22,853 nt of DNA, from positions 1-22,853 of the IMG/VR virus record IMGVR_UViG_3300030103_003163. The stretch is one strand, 5' to 3'. A program made the translations under genes and the position numbers. The stretch comes from a virus. The notes under the pieces were generated by a model, which worked only from the letters and a program-made list of their open reading frames with translations, did no database searches and was not told where the DNA came from. Positions 13,411 through 21,709 of the stretch are shown piece after piece; within the stretch, counting starts at the first letter, position 1; every line of letters begins with the position of its first letter.

Positions 13411-14091
13411 TTGTCCTATTTAATTAGCAATATCCCACATTTCAAATGCTGGGTGCGGCGCGAGTTTACCTGTAATCATGAACGGTATCACGGTGAATAT
13501 CTTCATGCACTTGCGATTGCTGTCAACACCATTCCTGATCGTTCTTTGACTTTTCAAGTAGTGTTTACTGGTTGTGAAAGACATTTTGAGGATAGCGATG
13601 AAAATTTACATGGAGGTGCGATGTGGGCACGAATGCCCATAGAAGCTTTGGTCGCAGACATTGACATTGAAGATTGGCCAGATCGTATGGAAGATCATCT
13701 TTGTCAGCCTTGGGATTGTGAGTCTTTTAATCATTCTGTTGTAGTGTTGGATCGAGTTAGTTCTAGTCCTTGGATCGCAAAAGTTAATCATGAATTTTAT
13801 GAGGCGCGATATGTATTCACGGTTGATTACACGGAAAATCCTATTGCAGACAGTCCAGATCAACATAAACAAAGTCACGTTTTGTATCTAACGGAGGGTC
13901 CGTGGGAAGGTAACATTGTCGCCTTACCTAATAATCGAGTCAGAGCCACAAGTCCGGCCTTATGGGATACGGGAGAAGGGGCTCCTGATTTTAAACCTAG
14001 TCAGTATCTACACTCTGCCGAGGGACATACAAGCTATACAGATCCTGATATAGTGTTTGATAACCTTTATTCAGATGGAATAGAAGAATGA
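13411..14091 (+). CDS. Conserved marine-phage protein, 226 residues (TTG start)
   Basis: The start is TTG at 13411, seven bases after AGAGGA (13398-13403). The next in-frame start, a GTG at codon 16, lacks such a site and would remove the well-formed MSYLISNIPHFKCWVRREF opening. That opening and the acidic, aromatic-rich body are familiar from uncultured marine phage genomes, where the protein has no known function. It has six Cys, several His-Glu pairs (CNHERYHGEYLHA) and no membrane segment. The gene lies between the basic block and the connector genes, and ends in an ATGA overlap with the gp4-like gene. It may be a head-tail connector accessory. Confidence 0.8.
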   Translation: MSYLISNIPHFKCWVRREFTCNHERYHGEYLHALAIAVNTIPDRSLTFQVVFTGCERHFEDSDENLHGGAMWARMPIEALVADIDIEDWPDRMEDHLCQPWDCESFNHSVVVLDRVSSSPWIAKVNHEFYEARYVFTVDYTENPIADSPDQHKQSHVLYLTEGPWEGNIVALPNNRVRATSPALWDTGEGAPDFKPSQYLHSAEGHTSYTDPDIVFDNLYSDGIEE

Positions 14092-14756
14092 CAACTTCTA
14101 GCTCAACAGATTTTGAACTTGATGTAGCCGATTACATTGAAGAAGCTTTTGAACGCTGTGGGTTAGAGGTTCGCACTGGTTATGATCTTAAAACAGCTAA
14201 ACGATCCCTTAATTTGATGCTGGCAGAGTGGGCGAATCGAGGGCTTAATCAATGGACTATTGAACAGCGTTCTTTCACAGTCACGTCGGGAACCGCCGCA
14301 ACAGCACTGGGCACAGATGTTATTGACATACTATCGGTAGTTGTTCGTCGTAGTGGAACGGATTTTGCGCTAGACAGGCTTAGTCGAGACGAATATTTAA
14401 ACATTCCAACTAAAACAACCACCGGGCGTCCAACACAGTTTTTTTTAGATCGTCAGATTACGCCAAATCTTAAAATTTGGCCGACGCCGGAAAACAGTTC
14501 AGACGTTATTTTTTACGACGCGCTTACCCGAATACAGGATGCTGATACGCAAGTTAATACCCTAGAGGTTCCGTTTCGGTTTTATCCTTGTCTAGCCGCA
14601 GGTCTTGCTTATTACATCGCTTTGAAGCGAGCCCCTCAACGGTTACAGATATTAAAGGCCGTATATGAGGAAGAATTTGAAAGAGCTATGACCGAAGATC
14701 GAGATCGAGCATCGTTTAACGTTGTTCCGCAATACGAGTATTTTAGGACAACCTAA
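14088..14756 (+). CDS. Head-tail connector protein, P22 gp4-like
   Basis: A 222-residue protein with DVADYIEEAFERCGLEVRTG followed by AKRSLNLMLAEWANRGLNQW near residues 12-55. The 'n-x-M-L-A-E-W' helix matches the tail accessory factor gp4 of phage P22 (AMMAEWYQDG region), which binds under the portal and seals the filled head. This protein is longer than P22 gp4, with a middle beta part and C-terminal helices (LAAGLAYYIALKRAPQRLQI). With a P22-type portal and the adaptor gene two positions on, a role in the connector is well supported by context. The exact family assignment is by recognition only. Confidence 0.72.
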   Translation: MTTSSSTDFELDVADYIEEAFERCGLEVRTGYDLKTAKRSLNLMLAEWANRGLNQWTIEQRSFTVTSGTAATALGTDVIDILSVVVRRSGTDFALDRLSRDEYLNIPTKTTTGRPTQFFLDRQITPNLKIWPTPENSSDVIFYDALTRIQDADTQVNTLEVPFRFYPCLAAGLAYYIALKRAPQRLQILKAVYEEEFERAMTEDRDRASFNVVPQYEYFRTT

Positions 14757-15061
14757 TGTCTAAATTTGCTAGCGGTAAATTTGCTTACGCTATTTCTGAT
14801 AGATCGGGTCAGCGTTATCGCTACAAAGACATGCGAAAAGAATGGAACGGTGCATTAGTTGGAAGGGACGAATTTGAACCGAAACACCCTCAATTAGGTC
14901 CTTTTCGTAGCGTTGTAGACGCGCAGGCAATAAAAGACGCTAGACCGGCTAGAAAAGAGCCCTTTGAGGTATATGTGGGTGTTCCAACAGTGGAAAAACC
15001 TACGTTAAAGCCTTTGGTGAGCTACGCTAAAGTCGAATCGGTGGAGGTAAACATATCATGA
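14756..15061 (+). CDS. Small conserved connector-region protein, 101 residues
   Basis: Begins MSKFASGKFAYAISDRSGQR and continues YRYKDMRKEWNGALVGRDEF, a recognisable segment found in small proteins between adaptor genes of marine phages; the second half is loosely built. It is basic, has no Cys and has no membrane part. Starts with a TAATG overlap and ends with an ATGA overlap, lying exactly between the gp4-like and SU10-like connector genes. It is therefore likely a minor head-tail interface protein. Biochemical function is unknown. Confidence 0.75.
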   Translation: MSKFASGKFAYAISDRSGQRYRYKDMRKEWNGALVGRDEFEPKHPQLGPFRSVVDAQAIKDARPARKEPFEVYVGVPTVEKPTLKPLVSYAKVESVEVNIS

Positions 15062-15708
15062 GCTTTACATACGCCCAGCTTAAACAGGCAATACAAGACT
15101 ATACGGAAAATAACGAAACGACATTTGTTACTAATTTGCCTGTTTTTATAAGAGCCGCAGAAGAACGTATCTTAAAGAATGTGCAATTAAACCTATTTCG
15201 TAAAAACGTTTCAGCTAACTTCACTTCATCTAATCAGTTTTTAGCGTCGCCCTCTGATTTTCTTGCTCCGTTTTCGCTTTCTTTCACCACCTCTGGTGGT
15301 GAAAAAGTTTTCTTATTGTTTAAAGACGTTAATTTTATTCAAGAATTTAATCCATCGTCTTCTACTACAGGGGCTCCTCGATACTACGCTGTTTTTGACA
15401 ACGGTAATTTTATTATTGGACCAACCCCAGATTCTGCGTATGCCGCTGAATTACACTATTACTATCGACCGACTAGCCTTACTGCTGGCGCAGACTCTGG
15501 GACTACGTGGCTTTCTGAAAATGCTTCGCTTGCAATGTTATATGGCTCTTTAGTTGAAGCCTATGTTTTCATGAAGGGTGAGCCTGACCTGACACAAATT
15601 TACAGTCAAAGATACGCTGAAGCGTTGGCGACGCTGAAGATTCTTGGTGAGGCCGAAGAGACTACGCAGGAATACACAGCAGGACGTATCGTAATACCGA
15701 AACAGTAG
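15058..15708 (+). CDS. Phage adaptor protein, SU10-like
   Basis: A 216-residue protein with MSFTYAQLKQAIQDYTENNE at the start. VFIRAAEERILKNVQLNLFR follows, then a beta domain (DFLAPFSLSFTTSGGEKVFL, PRYYAVFDNGNFIIGPTPDS), ELHYYYRPTSL and final helices. This order matches the adaptor family described from phage SU10, which forms a ring beneath the portal and joins the tail. The length is normal. It is preceded by GGAGG inside the previous gene. The gp4-like protein at 14088 is a second candidate connector, so the two may be stacked rings or one of them may have another role. Confidence 0.8.
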   Translation: MSFTYAQLKQAIQDYTENNETTFVTNLPVFIRAAEERILKNVQLNLFRKNVSANFTSSNQFLASPSDFLAPFSLSFTTSGGEKVFLLFKDVNFIQEFNPSSSTTGAPRYYAVFDNGNFIIGPTPDSAYAAELHYYYRPTSLTAGADSGTTWLSENASLAMLYGSLVEAYVFMKGEPDLTQIYSQRYAEALATLKILGEAEETTQEYTAGRIVIPKQ

Positions 15709-15774
15709 CAGTTTACACTTTCTCCCCTTTATGCAAAACTCTTATATTATCGCAGACGATATTTGAGAGGTTTA
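15709..15774 (+). promoter_or_regulatory. Intergenic spacer with weak promoter-like elements
   Basis: TTTACA (15712-15717) resembles a -35 element and TATATT (15743-15748) a -10 element, but they are 25 bases apart, too far for sigma-70. GAGAGG (15765-15770) is a good ribosome site and fixes the start at ATG 15775; a TTG at 15763 lies upstream of it. No hairpin terminator is seen. Confidence 0.25.
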
Positions 15775-16473
15775 ATGAAGTATAAAAAGTTAAAAGGTGC
15801 CAAAATCGCTCTTGTAGCCATGGGTAAGTCTCAAGTTAATTTTGCTATGGCTTTAGCTTTTTCTCAAAAATTTAATGAGGTCTGGACGATAAATGCCACG
15901 GCGGGTATTTACAAAACAGACCGTATGTTTATGATGGATCCGCCAACACGATTCTTGGATGGTGAACAGGCTGGCGGACAGACAGGCATTGTTTCTGAAG
16001 TTATTTCTAGCAAGCAAGACTTTCCTATTTACAGTTGCACTGTAGATGAGCGGTGTCCTTCGGTGGAAAAATATCCTATAGAGCAGGTCATAAGAACTAC
16101 GGGCTGTTCGTATTTAAACAATACTGCGGCGTATGCTTTAGCTTATGCACTCTATCAAGAAGTTGGAGAGTTAGCTATTTACGGAATTGACTTTTCTTAT
16201 TCTGAAGCAGTTCACTTTGCTGAAGCGGGACGAGGATGTTGTGAGTTTTGGTGCGGTTTGATTTGTGCCAACGGTATAAAATTGTCAATAGCTCCTGATT
16301 CTCCCTTTATGGACGCGAATATTCCGCCGCATCAAAAACTTTATGGTTATCATCGTCTGGAGGATCCACCACATGTTTCTGTTACAGACGAAGGCGCTAT
16401 AAATATTCAACCTTTATCCAGCATCACGCAGGCTCCGGAACCCGTGGATGCTGATGAGCTATACAGAGGATAA
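15775..16473 (+). CDS. Rossmann-like protein, possibly DUF115/glycosyltransferase-related
   Basis: A 232-residue protein. The N-terminal strand and loop KIALVAMGKSQVNFAMALAF (about 10-29) looks like a nucleotide-binding Rossmann start. It is followed by VWTINATAG and DRMFMMDPP (49-57). In the C-terminal half, LAIYGIDFSYSEAVHFAEAG leads into CCEFWCGLICANGIKL (155-170), with an unusual cluster of four Cys. This order (GxS loop, xxDP, YGIDF, G-hydrophobic-A-x-x-G) recalls the DUF115/Maf and some sialyltransferase-like folds, but no single motif is decisive. In a tail-gene block it might decorate virion proteins or act on host glycans. It stands apart from its neighbours after a 66-base gap. Confidence 0.7.
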   Translation: MKYKKLKGAKIALVAMGKSQVNFAMALAFSQKFNEVWTINATAGIYKTDRMFMMDPPTRFLDGEQAGGQTGIVSEVISSKQDFPIYSCTVDERCPSVEKYPIEQVIRTTGCSYLNNTAAYALAYALYQEVGELAIYGIDFSYSEAVHFAEAGRGCCEFWCGLICANGIKLSIAPDSPFMDANIPPHQKLYGYHRLEDPPHVSVTDEGAINIQPLSSITQAPEPVDADELYRG

Positions 16474-16475
16474 CT

Positions 16476-16766
16476 ATGCTTAATTTAAAAACTATCGGTT
16501 CTGTGGAACCACCAACAATTGTGACGAGCAGTAATGGTGGGCATTCTCCGGAACAAGTTGCAGACTTTTGTGTTAATAAGTTAATCAATGTTGGAGATAA
16601 TGCTCATCCACTTCTTCAGGCACAGGCAAGAGCCTTTAAGGATCAAATGCTTGCAGTTGTTACTCATTACATTAAAATGGGAATTGAGCAGGATCGTGCT
16701 ACACTGTGTGCAGACCTCCGTAAGGCAGGTCAACATGAACTTGCCGATCAACTGAGGAGATTATGA
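16476..16766 (+). CDS. Small helical conserved phage protein, 96 residues
   Basis: Opens MLNLKTIGSVEPPTIVTSSN, then turns helical with EQVADFCVNKLINVGDNAHP and LLQAQARAFKDQMLAVVTHY, and ends LRKAGQHELADQLRRL. The combination of 'SPEQVADFCVNKL' with the final 'ELADQLRRL' is a recurring small hypothetical in pelagic phages. It has no membrane segment and two Cys. AGAGGA precedes the start. Probably virion- or tail-associated by position; the function is not known. Confidence 0.75.
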   Translation: MLNLKTIGSVEPPTIVTSSNGGHSPEQVADFCVNKLINVGDNAHPLLQAQARAFKDQMLAVVTHYIKMGIEQDRATLCADLRKAGQHELADQLRRL

Positions 16767-16767
16767 T

Positions 16768-17214
16768 ATGGCATTTAGCGGAAACTTCATGTGTACCTCG
16801 TTTAAAGGCGAGCTTATGGAGGGCACTCACAATTTTAAGTCTAGCGGCGGTAATACTTTTAAATTAGCTCTGTACAGCAATAGTGCTAGTTTTACGGCGG
16901 CAACTACTGGTTACACAACTTCAAACGAGGTTAGTAATTCAGGGTCGTATGCCGCGGGCGGAGGTGCTTTAACGAATTCTGGTGTTACAACATCGTCAAC
17001 TAAAGCTTTCACTGACTTCGCTGATTTGTCTTTTACTACGGCAACGATCACTGCTAGAGGTGCTTTGATTTATAATGACAGCGCGACCGGAGATCCGGCA
17101 GTTGTTGTTTTAGATTTCACTGCGGATAAGACGTCAACAGCAGGTACATTTACAATCGTCTTTCCGGGCGGGTCTAGTCCTACTTCATCGAACGCGATTA
17201 TTAGGGTCGAGTAA
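16768..17214 (+). CDS. Beta-rich structural protein, 148 residues
   Basis: Begins MAFSGNFMCTSFKGELMEGT and contains FKLALYSNSASFTAATTGYT, GSYAAGGGALTNSGVTT and RGALIYNDSATGDPAVVVLD. The all-beta, Thr/Ser/Gly-rich pattern and these segments are familiar from a conserved structural protein of marine phages encoded just before the large fibre genes. The fold is probably an immunoglobulin-like or jelly-roll domain. AGGAG precedes the ATG at 16768. The final TAA shares a base with the next ATG. A tail or head-fibre subunit is likely; the precise place in the virion is unknown. Confidence 0.72.
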   Translation: MAFSGNFMCTSFKGELMEGTHNFKSSGGNTFKLALYSNSASFTAATTGYTTSNEVSNSGSYAAGGGALTNSGVTTSSTKAFTDFADLSFTTATITARGALIYNDSATGDPAVVVLDFTADKTSTAGTFTIVFPGGSSPTSSNAIIRVE

Positions 17215-20200
17215 TGTCCAGTCCCGCTAGCGGCTGGGGCCGTGCGGGATGGGGTCAACTTGCATGGGGAGAGGGCGAAGCTGACGCTGTCGTTCCTTTT
17301 TCCGGTTGGGGTCGAGCGGGTTTTGGTGAGCTTGGCTGGAATCAAGGTGATGTAGCTGTTGCTACGGCAACAGGTCAAGTTGGTTCAGTATCCGTTTCAA
17401 TAGGAGCTTCAGTCTCCGCTACTGGTCTTTCTGCATCTGGTGATGTTGGATCAGGTACGGCATCTGGTGATTCAAATACCACTGAAACAGGTGTAGCCGC
17501 ATCTGGTAATGTTGGGGCCGTTACTATAACGGGAGCGTCTAGCGTTACTGAGACGGGTTTAGCCGCGTCGGGTAATGTTGGATCTGTCACCGTTACAGCA
17601 GATGTCACTGTTACAGCACAAGCTCTTTACGCTAGAGGTAACCCTGATCTAGGCGGTGCTCTCAACGCTGAGTACTTTGTTCCTACGGACTCAGGCAACC
17701 CAAATGTCAAGGTCATGGCATTTGAAGACAGCACCACTGTTTCTTCTGATGGGTCTTCTCTTGGAACAATCAGTTCGGCTGGCGGGACACTTACTGTCAG
17801 TGCGTCAGACTATAAAAACAAACTGATATCTGCTGACAAGCCAATCACACTACAGAGTAGCAACAACGAAACTACTGGTGTGCCTACATCGTGGCAAGGT
17901 ACTTCGTTTGGTATTAGAAATACCAGAACAGGTGTCAGGCTACAATTCAGATCCATATCCGGCACCGCAACAGTTGAAATATTTAAGGACGGGTCATTAG
18001 AGACAACACTCAGTGTCCCAGACAACACCACAACTACACAAACCTACGCAGACGACACAAGCGACCCTGAATATCAAATCTTTTCAGACCTGCCGATTGT
18101 TGGCTTCAAATCTAGTAACGCTAGTTTTGCAGACACACATCCTCTATTTCCTGCAAGCCGAGAAATCTACGGCTTTGCCTCAAGCGGTGGAACGGTCGTT
18201 AAAGTTGAAGACTATGGATCGTCAGCTAGTTACGTGGAGTTTAGGTCGAATGGTGAAGGCGGCACATCCAGTACAATAAGCACATTTAAGAACACTGGAG
18301 GTAGTGCCTCAGACTATACAGGGCCGTCCGTTCGGGTAGTTACTGGAGCGGATGTAGCTGGTTTTGCATTAGCCGATGGTGACGGTGGAGAAAAGACAAG
18401 CTGGATAGCCGAAGGATGTTTTGCTCACGAGTTTAGGTTAATTGAGGATGCAGAGTTCCTCGCCATCATGGGTGCGCCGGGGACTAAAGGTCGTAATATT
18501 AACGTCTTTGACTCAAGCGGTAACTTAATTGACACGGTTCAACTTGATGCAGATACGACAGATGCAGATTTTCCGACTAAGTTTCAATTAGTTTCTAACT
18601 CTACAACAGACTCTAACCTCACACCGATTGCGAAATCCTACGATTTGACCGCTGGTATGCGGATCGTATCCGAAGTTCCTGTCGGAGTTATTGTTGAAGA
18701 CGACAGTGGTGACAATGAAGAAAACCTTTTTGGACTGAGAACTTTTCCCGGTTTAGTCAATGCAGATGCCAATGTAACGGTTAGTGCCGTCTCTGCCACA
18801 GGTAAGGTTGGTTCAGTTACTCCTTCTGGTAATTCAAGTGTTATAGGTACAGGAGTTGCCGCATCAGGAGATGTTGGAACGGTAACAGTTACAGCCGACT
18901 CTAATGTTATAGGCACAGGAGTTGCCGCATCAGGAGATGTTGGAACGGTAACAGTTACAGCCGACTCTAATGTCACAGGTACAGGAGTTGCCGCATCAGG
19001 AGATGTCGGCTCAGTTACCGTAACCGGCACCGGCACTGTCACAGAAACAGGCTTAAAAGCTACCGGGGAGATTGGCACTGTCACTGTTACCGGAGACAGT
19101 AACTTATCGCTTACCGGTTTAAACGCGACGGGACAAGTTGGAACCGCCGTAGGTAAGGCTGACATTTCAATCACCGTAGGAAGCCTATCTGCTACAGGAG
19201 ACGTAGGTTCCGTTATCGTAGAACTTGCTGGAAGCGTAGAAGTTTCTGTTACGGGTCAGTCGGCTACTGGTCAAGTAGGAACCGGCACTACGGTTACAGC
19301 GGATTCCAACGTTACAGAGACTGGATTAGCCGCATCTGGACAGGTAGGCGCTGGATTTACAGTAACGGGTAATTCTAGTGTTACTGGAACAGGTCAGTCA
19401 GCCACCGGTCAAGTTGACGGCGGTTCTACTGTTGTCATTGATTCAAGCATCACAGAAACAGGCTTAAAAGCTACCGGTCAAGTTGGCAACGGTTTTTCTG
19501 TAACAGGTGATTCTAATCTTACTCTTGGCAGTTTAGCCGCCGCAGGACAACCCGGCGCGGTTACAGTTGATTTAATTCAACCAGTGGATGTAACCGGTGT
19601 TGCCGCTACAGGAGCCGTTGGAACAGCAACCGCTGTTGGTGTCGCAGAAGTAGATGTAACCGGTGTTGCCGCATCGGGTAATGTTGGCACAGCGACAGTT
19701 ACTGCGGGCGCAAATGTTCCAGAGACAGGTTTAAAGGCTACAGGTAACGTAGGCACAGCAACCGCTATCGCAGACATTGATATTTCTGTTACAGGCGTTA
19801 GCGCATCGGGCGATGTTGGCACAGTGACAATAACTGCTGACGCAAATGTTTCCGAAGAAGGGTTGTCTGCATCAGGTGCAGTTGGAAGTCCTACAATAAC
19901 GGGTACTTCTAACGTTTCTATCACAGGTGTATCGGCATCCGGAAATGTCGGCACGATAACCACTACAGCAGATGCTAACGTTTCTGTTACCGGTGTAGCG
20001 GCTACAGGACAACTCGGTTCTGTTACTGTTGAGCTTTTACTTGAAGTAGATGTTACAGGTGTAGCGGCCACAGGAGACGTTGGCACCGCAACAGTTACCG
20101 GCGACAGTAACACAACTGTCACAGGCGTGGCCGCTAGCGGACAAGTTGGTTCTGTTACCGTTGATTTAGTTCAATCAGTAGCTATCACGGGTGTGGCCGC

Positions 20201-20480
20201 TAACGGACAAGTTGGTTCAGTTACCACCACGGCTGAATCAACTGTCACTTTAATTGGTGTAAGTGCTAGTGGTGCTGTAGGCGAACTTTTCTTATGGGGA
20301 GAGATTATCCCTGACCAAAACGCATCTTGGAGTGAGATATCTAGCGGTGCAAGTACCAGCTATAGCCAGATTACGCCATCTCCGGGTAATACGTGGAGTA
20401 ACATTGTTCCTAGTGAACAAACAACTTATACTGAAGAGACACCTAGTCCCGGTACTAATTGGGATGATGTAGCGGCTTAG
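17214..20480 (+). CDS. Giant repeat-built tail fibre/adhesin-like protein, 1088 residues
   Basis: The domains in order are as follows. Two Gly/Trp-rich copies, SGWGRAGWGQLAWGEG and SGWGRAGFGELGWNQG (6-46). About four 22-residue repeats (51-135). An inserted domain (about 145-517) with no repeats, containing MAFEDSTTVSSDGSSLGTIS, PTSWQGTSFGI, GFKSSNASFADTHPLFPASR and AIMGAPGTKGRNINVFDSSG. Then about 23 repeats (521-1023), and finally a tail with an 11-residue period marked by W or Y (WSEISSGASTS, YSQITPSPGNT, WSNIVPSEQTT). The repeat consensus is roughly V-T-x-T-G-V-x-A-[ST]-G-x-V-G-[ST]-V-T-V-T-x-D-[SA]-N, expected to make a long beta solenoid or stalk. No cleavage or signal motif is seen. 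The role in host contact is inferred from architecture and from the fibre genes that follow. Confidence 0.85.
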   Translation: MSSPASGWGRAGWGQLAWGEGEADAVVPFSGWGRAGFGELGWNQGDVAVATATGQVGSVSVSIGASVSATGLSASGDVGSGTASGDSNTTETGVAASGNVGAVTITGASSVTETGLAASGNVGSVTVTADVTVTAQALYARGNPDLGGALNAEYFVPTDSGNPNVKVMAFEDSTTVSSDGSSLGTISSAGGTLTVSASDYKNKLISADKPITLQSSNNETTGVPTSWQGTSFGIRNTRTGVRLQFRSISGTATVEIFKDGSLETTLSVPDNTTTTQTYADDTSDPEYQIFSDLPIVGFKSSNASFADTHPLFPASREIYGFASSGGTVVKVEDYGSSASYVEFRSNGEGGTSSTISTFKNTGGSASDYTGPSVRVVTGADVAGFALADGDGGEKTSWIAEGCFAHEFRLIEDAEFLAIMGAPGTKGRNINVFDSSGNLIDTVQLDADTTDADFPTKFQLVSNSTTDSNLTPIAKSYDLTAGMRIVSEVPVGVIVEDDSGDNEENLFGLRTFPGLVNADANVTVSAVSATGKVGSVTPSGNSSVIGTGVAASGDVGTVTVTADSNVIGTGVAASGDVGTVTVTADSNVTGTGVAASGDVGSVTVTGTGTVTETGLKATGEIGTVTVTGDSNLSLTGLNATGQVGTAVGKADISITVGSLSATGDVGSVIVELAGSVEVSVTGQSATGQVGTGTTVTADSNVTETGLAASGQVGAGFTVTGNSSVTGTGQSATGQVDGGSTVVIDSSITETGLKATGQVGNGFSVTGDSNLTLGSLAAAGQPGAVTVDLIQPVDVTGVAATGAVGTATAVGVAEVDVTGVAASGNVGTATVTAGANVPETGLKATGNVGTATAIADIDISVTGVSASGDVGTVTITADANVSEEGLSASGAVGSPTITGTSNVSITGVSASGNVGTITTTADANVSVTGVAATGQLGSVTVELLLEVDVTGVAATGDVGTATVTGDSNTTVTGVAASGQVGSVTVDLVQSVAITGVAANGQVGSVTTTAESTVTLIGVSASGAVGELFLWGEIIPDQNASWSEISSGASTSYSQITPSPGNTWSNIVPSEQTTYTEETPSPGTNWDDVAA
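17364..17633 (+). repeat. N-terminal 66-bp coding repeats (about four copies)
   Basis: Four 22-codon units, for example GLSASGDVGS and GVAASGNVGA cores, with the last decaying into ALYARGNPDLGG where the inserted domain begins. They are the same family as the larger array downstream, so the inserted domain splits one repeat family into two blocks. Confidence 0.85.
18774..20282 (+). repeat. Large 66-bp coding repeat array (about 23 copies)
   Basis: Each unit encodes about 22 residues with the core [VL]-x-A-[ST]-G-x-V-G; a few units have 23 or 24 residues. Units at 18840-18905 and 18906-18971 differ by a single base (GGT against GGC), and the next at 18972-19037 shares most of its sequence, evidence of very recent duplication. 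Most other units are diverged at DNA level. Long open frames on the minus strand across the array are by-products of its periodicity. Confidence 0.93.
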
Positions 20481-20491
20481 AGGATTTTACG

Positions 20492-21698
20492 ATGCCTAGC
20501 ACCTATACAACTAACCTCGGTATTGAAAAGATTGCTACCGGGGAACAATCGGGAACGTGGGGAACAACCACTAACACCAACCTAGATATAATTGATGAAG
20601 CAGTTAACGGTATTCTCACAGTTACCTTGTCTAGTGCGGGTAGCTCCGGTTCTCCGACGGCTCTTCCTATTACTGATGGTTCTTCTTCAACCGGTAGAAA
20701 CAAATTTATTGAATTTAACGATGGGGGAGATTTAGGTGGCACTGCTTTTGTACAGCTAACTCCTAACGATGCTGAAAAAATAGTTCACATGCGAAACAGC
20801 TTGTCTGGTAGCAGAGCAGTCATTGTTTTTCAAGGCACCTACAACTCATCTAACGATTTTCAAATTGAAAACGGTAAAGATGTATTATTAAAGTTTAGCG
20901 GCACGGGCAGTGGCGCGACTGTTACAGACGTCTTCGCAGATTTAGCGGCCACTAAACTTAGCGTCACTGGCAACATAACTGGCTCTGACATAACTGCTTC
21001 CGGAACACTAAACGTTACAGGAGATACATCTTCAGGGGATGATGCGGCCATTGGTTTCACTTCTACCGAAGGTCTAATCCTTACGGGTCAAGGTTCTACT
21101 AATGATGTAACGATTAAGAACGACGCTGACGCAGATGTTTTGGTGATCCCAACAGGGACCACCAATGTGGACATCGTAGGTGTTGCAACTGCCTCGACTT
21201 TTGAACCAGACGGTGACACTTCAGCAGGGGATAACGCCGCTATTGGTTTTACTTCTTCTGAAGGCTTAATTCTGACAGGTCAGGGATCGTCTACCGATGT
21301 GACGATTAAAAACGATGCAGATGCAACTGTTGCCTCAATCGCAACCGGTACAACCGTTTTAACCATAAACGATGATGTAACAGTTGTAGGGCGGGCAGTT
21401 GGAAGCACCCTCACCGCCGCTGATAATGCTGTTTATGATTTGTCTGTAGGAAATAATTTTACAACCACAACAGCAGGAACTGTGACAATGAACTTCTCAA
21501 ACGTGTCGGTCGGGCAGTCAGGTTGTATCAAGTTTATTCAGAGTGGAGGCCATACTGTCAACCTCAATGCCATTGTGGGCATGAGCGCGACGGGATTTGC
21601 CGCACTAGCTGTTACGGGAACGTACTTCCTTACATACTTTGTCACGGCATCTAGTGGCGATAATTCTGTACTGGTTGGTGTTTCTGGCGCATTAACGT
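20492..21698 (+). CDS. Tail fibre protein with internal duplication
   Basis: A 402-residue protein whose start, TYTTNLGIEKIATGEQSGTW followed by GTTTNTNLDIIDEAVNG, is the standard N-terminal module of fibre proteins in marine cyanophages and pelagiphages, probably the virion attachment part. A beta-rich shaft follows with two copies of a 40-residue unit around AAIGFTS-[TS]-EGLILTGQGS and DVTIKNDADA (about residues 177-216 and 241-280). The C-terminal domain is SGCIKFIQSGGHTVNLNAIV plus GTYFLTYFVTASSGDNSVLV, typical of trimeric fibre tips. The start follows AGAGGA. The stop is TAG at 21698-21700. It likely acts with the neighbouring adhesins in receptor binding. Confidence 0.85.
21020..21331 (+). 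repeat. Two 120-bp coding repeats with 192-bp period
   Basis: The units 21020-21139 and 21212-21331 encode GDTSSGDDAAIGFTS... and GDTSAGDNAAIGFTS..., identical in 34 of 40 residues but more diverged at DNA level, mainly at third codon positions. This shows selection on the protein after an older duplication of a fibre-shaft module. Confidence 0.88.
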
Positions 21699-21709
21699 AG
21701 GGATAAGCT

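Noticed and set aside
15263-15553. Plus-strand alternative frame of 96 codons inside the adaptor gene
   Set aside because: It is a shadow within a recognised adaptor protein, with Leu/Arg-biased composition and no ribosome site.
15763-15774. TTG at 15763 as start of the Rossmann-like protein
   Set aside because: It would place the start on top of the ribosome site GAGAGG; ATG 15775 follows that site properly.
18638-20122. Two long minus-strand open frames (about 180 residues each) over the repeat array
   Set aside because: They arise because the 66-base period keeps the antisense frame free of stops; their Pro/Val/Thr repeat products mirror the plus-strand repeats, and they lack ribosome sites.
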